Assembly (NCBI GenBank): GCA_963920525.1
Contig: OY986438.1
Coordinates: 177,749,093-177,813,092, forward strand
Source: Dichetophora obliterata
Lineage: Eukaryota; Arthropoda; Insecta; Diptera; Sciomyzidae
Reading direction: 5' to 3'
Length of the DNA: 64,000 nt
Part shown: piece by piece, positions 63,140 to 64,000 of the stretch
Position numbering within the stretch: the stretch's first letter is position 1
Layout: each line of letters opens with the position of its first letter
Notes under the pieces: generated by a model
The model's input: only the letters and a program-made list of their open reading frames with translations
Told to the model about the DNA's origin: nothing
The model's database searches: none
Position numbers and translations under genes: made by a program

Positions 63140-64000
63140 CTAGCTGAACCCGGTTTGCTTCGCTACCCTTCCCCCCTCGTAAAAAATAAAATTAAAAGTA
63201 TTTATGTATTTACAAAAATTTATTTATTTAATTCAATTATTGCAATGCTTCGCCTCTTTTTTTGTTGTAAACCAATTAGAATTCAGCACTGAGTCGCATG
63301 TAATGTGCTTCATGCTCCCCCTTTTTTTTAGACCAATCAAAAAGCAGCAATTACACAATCAGCTGTTTCGCAGTCAGTTGTGGGAGAATGAGAATGGGGT
63401 TACCCCACTCTCTATTTTAATTAACACGTATTATAAAATCAGCTGTTTTGAAGACAGTGGTGGAAGAAAGAGAATGGGGCTACCCCACTATTTTAATTAA
63501 TATGTATTTCAAATTTGTGGTAAAGCCGTTAATAAACGTAGTAAAAAAGTAGGTGCAGAAGTGTGCATGGTCGAAAAATATTATCATGTAATAAGTATTC
63601 CTGAGTCAAAGCTGAGCGCTGTGAAAATTTAAGATCGGCTATCAGGTCCAGCCTCCAATATATCGCAAACAAAGGGGCGTGCTCCGCCCACTTTTCTTTT
63701 GGTACGTATTTCTATTCATGCCAATACCATATATAGCAAATACTGCCGCCGTTGGTCAAAAAATGCCCAAGATATGACGATTTTAAATTTTGGGTTATAT
63801 GGGCGAGGCCACGCCCCTTCGTTCACTCACACCTTTATATAGTCAAGAATTTATTATTTCGTAAGAATATCCTATTGTGAAAATTTAATGACGGTTGGTC
63901 CAGTAGTTAAGAATATATTGCGATTTTTAATTTTCCTAAAAAGGGGCGTGGTCGCACCCACTTTTATCCTGGTACTTTTTCCTAACTAGGCCAATACCAT
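63140..64000. repeat. Second CTAGCTGAACCCGG element, running off the window
   Basis: It begins CTAGCTGAACCCGGTTTGCT, like 57024. It then has a duplicated block (AATCAGCTGTTT...GAGAATGGGG.TACCCCACT at about 63358 and 63439) and GGCGTG/CCACGCCC-rich units with CTTTT...GGTAC and GCCAATACCAT recurring at 63690-63730 and 63960-64000. The 3' end is outside the window. Confidence 0.65.

Noticed and set aside
62859..63143. 94-codon open frame near the window end
   Set aside because: Phe/Ser-rich, AT-driven, no motif and no splice context.

Overview
The window looks like nuclear DNA of a schizophoran fly. It is AT-rich, with intron-containing genes, GT..AG splice sites, microsatellites and a very dense load of transposable elements (TEs). 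The only host gene I can support is an AMPA-type ionotropic glutamate receptor (GluRIA/GluRIB type) on the minus strand. It is seen as four exons: 52226-52322 (membrane segment M1), 34585-35030 (pore loop and M3), 17485-17729 (second ligand-binding lobe, S2) and 1822-2200 (end of S2, M4 and the start of the C-tail). Their splice phases chain without a break. They total 1167 bp over about 50 kb, so the three introns are each 15-17 kb and everything else lies inside or beside them. The N-terminal exons must lie above 52.3 kb, and a C-terminal exon may lie below 1.8 kb. I recognised neither.

Intron between the 1822 and 17485 exons: a small MITE (4702-4942); a hAT element with an 8-bp target duplication (5435-7515) carrying a nested TTAA element; a mariner remnant split by a 4-kb DNA transposon (8144-12150) that encodes a broken transposase and a spliced DUF4806 gene; a long-arm foldback element (12911-14155); a hAT-type non-autonomous element (14562-16051); and a second mariner remnant (16691-16902).

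Intron between 17729 and 34585: a decayed jockey/CR1-like non-LTR retrotransposon (18628-21650); a 5.7-kb palindromic DNA transposon (22261-28000) with an intact 725-codon gene and a truncated mirror copy; tRNA-like repeats; a TA-flanked element with a tandem array inside a larger inverted repeat; and paired hairpins.

Intron between 35030 and 52226: two adjacent TTAA-flanked MITEs, a second tRNA-like repeat, a Harbinger-like MITE (40458-40808), and a nest in which a piggyBac-like shell (42386-51238) contains a non-LTR element, which in turn contains hAT debris, several palindromes, a direct duplication and a MULE-like unit. Above 52.3 kb: simple-sequence intron, another non-LTR fragment (55050-56075), tandem arrays (57024-59800), a MITE (59971-60267), a diverged relative of the palindromic transposase (60880-62120), and the start of another array element at 63140.

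The TE genes do not form a pathway with the receptor gene. They are successive insertions whose nesting gives relative ages. The most unusual items are the TTAA-flanked palindrome and the element pairing a frameshifted transposase with a DUF4806 gene whose reading frame survives splicing exactly.
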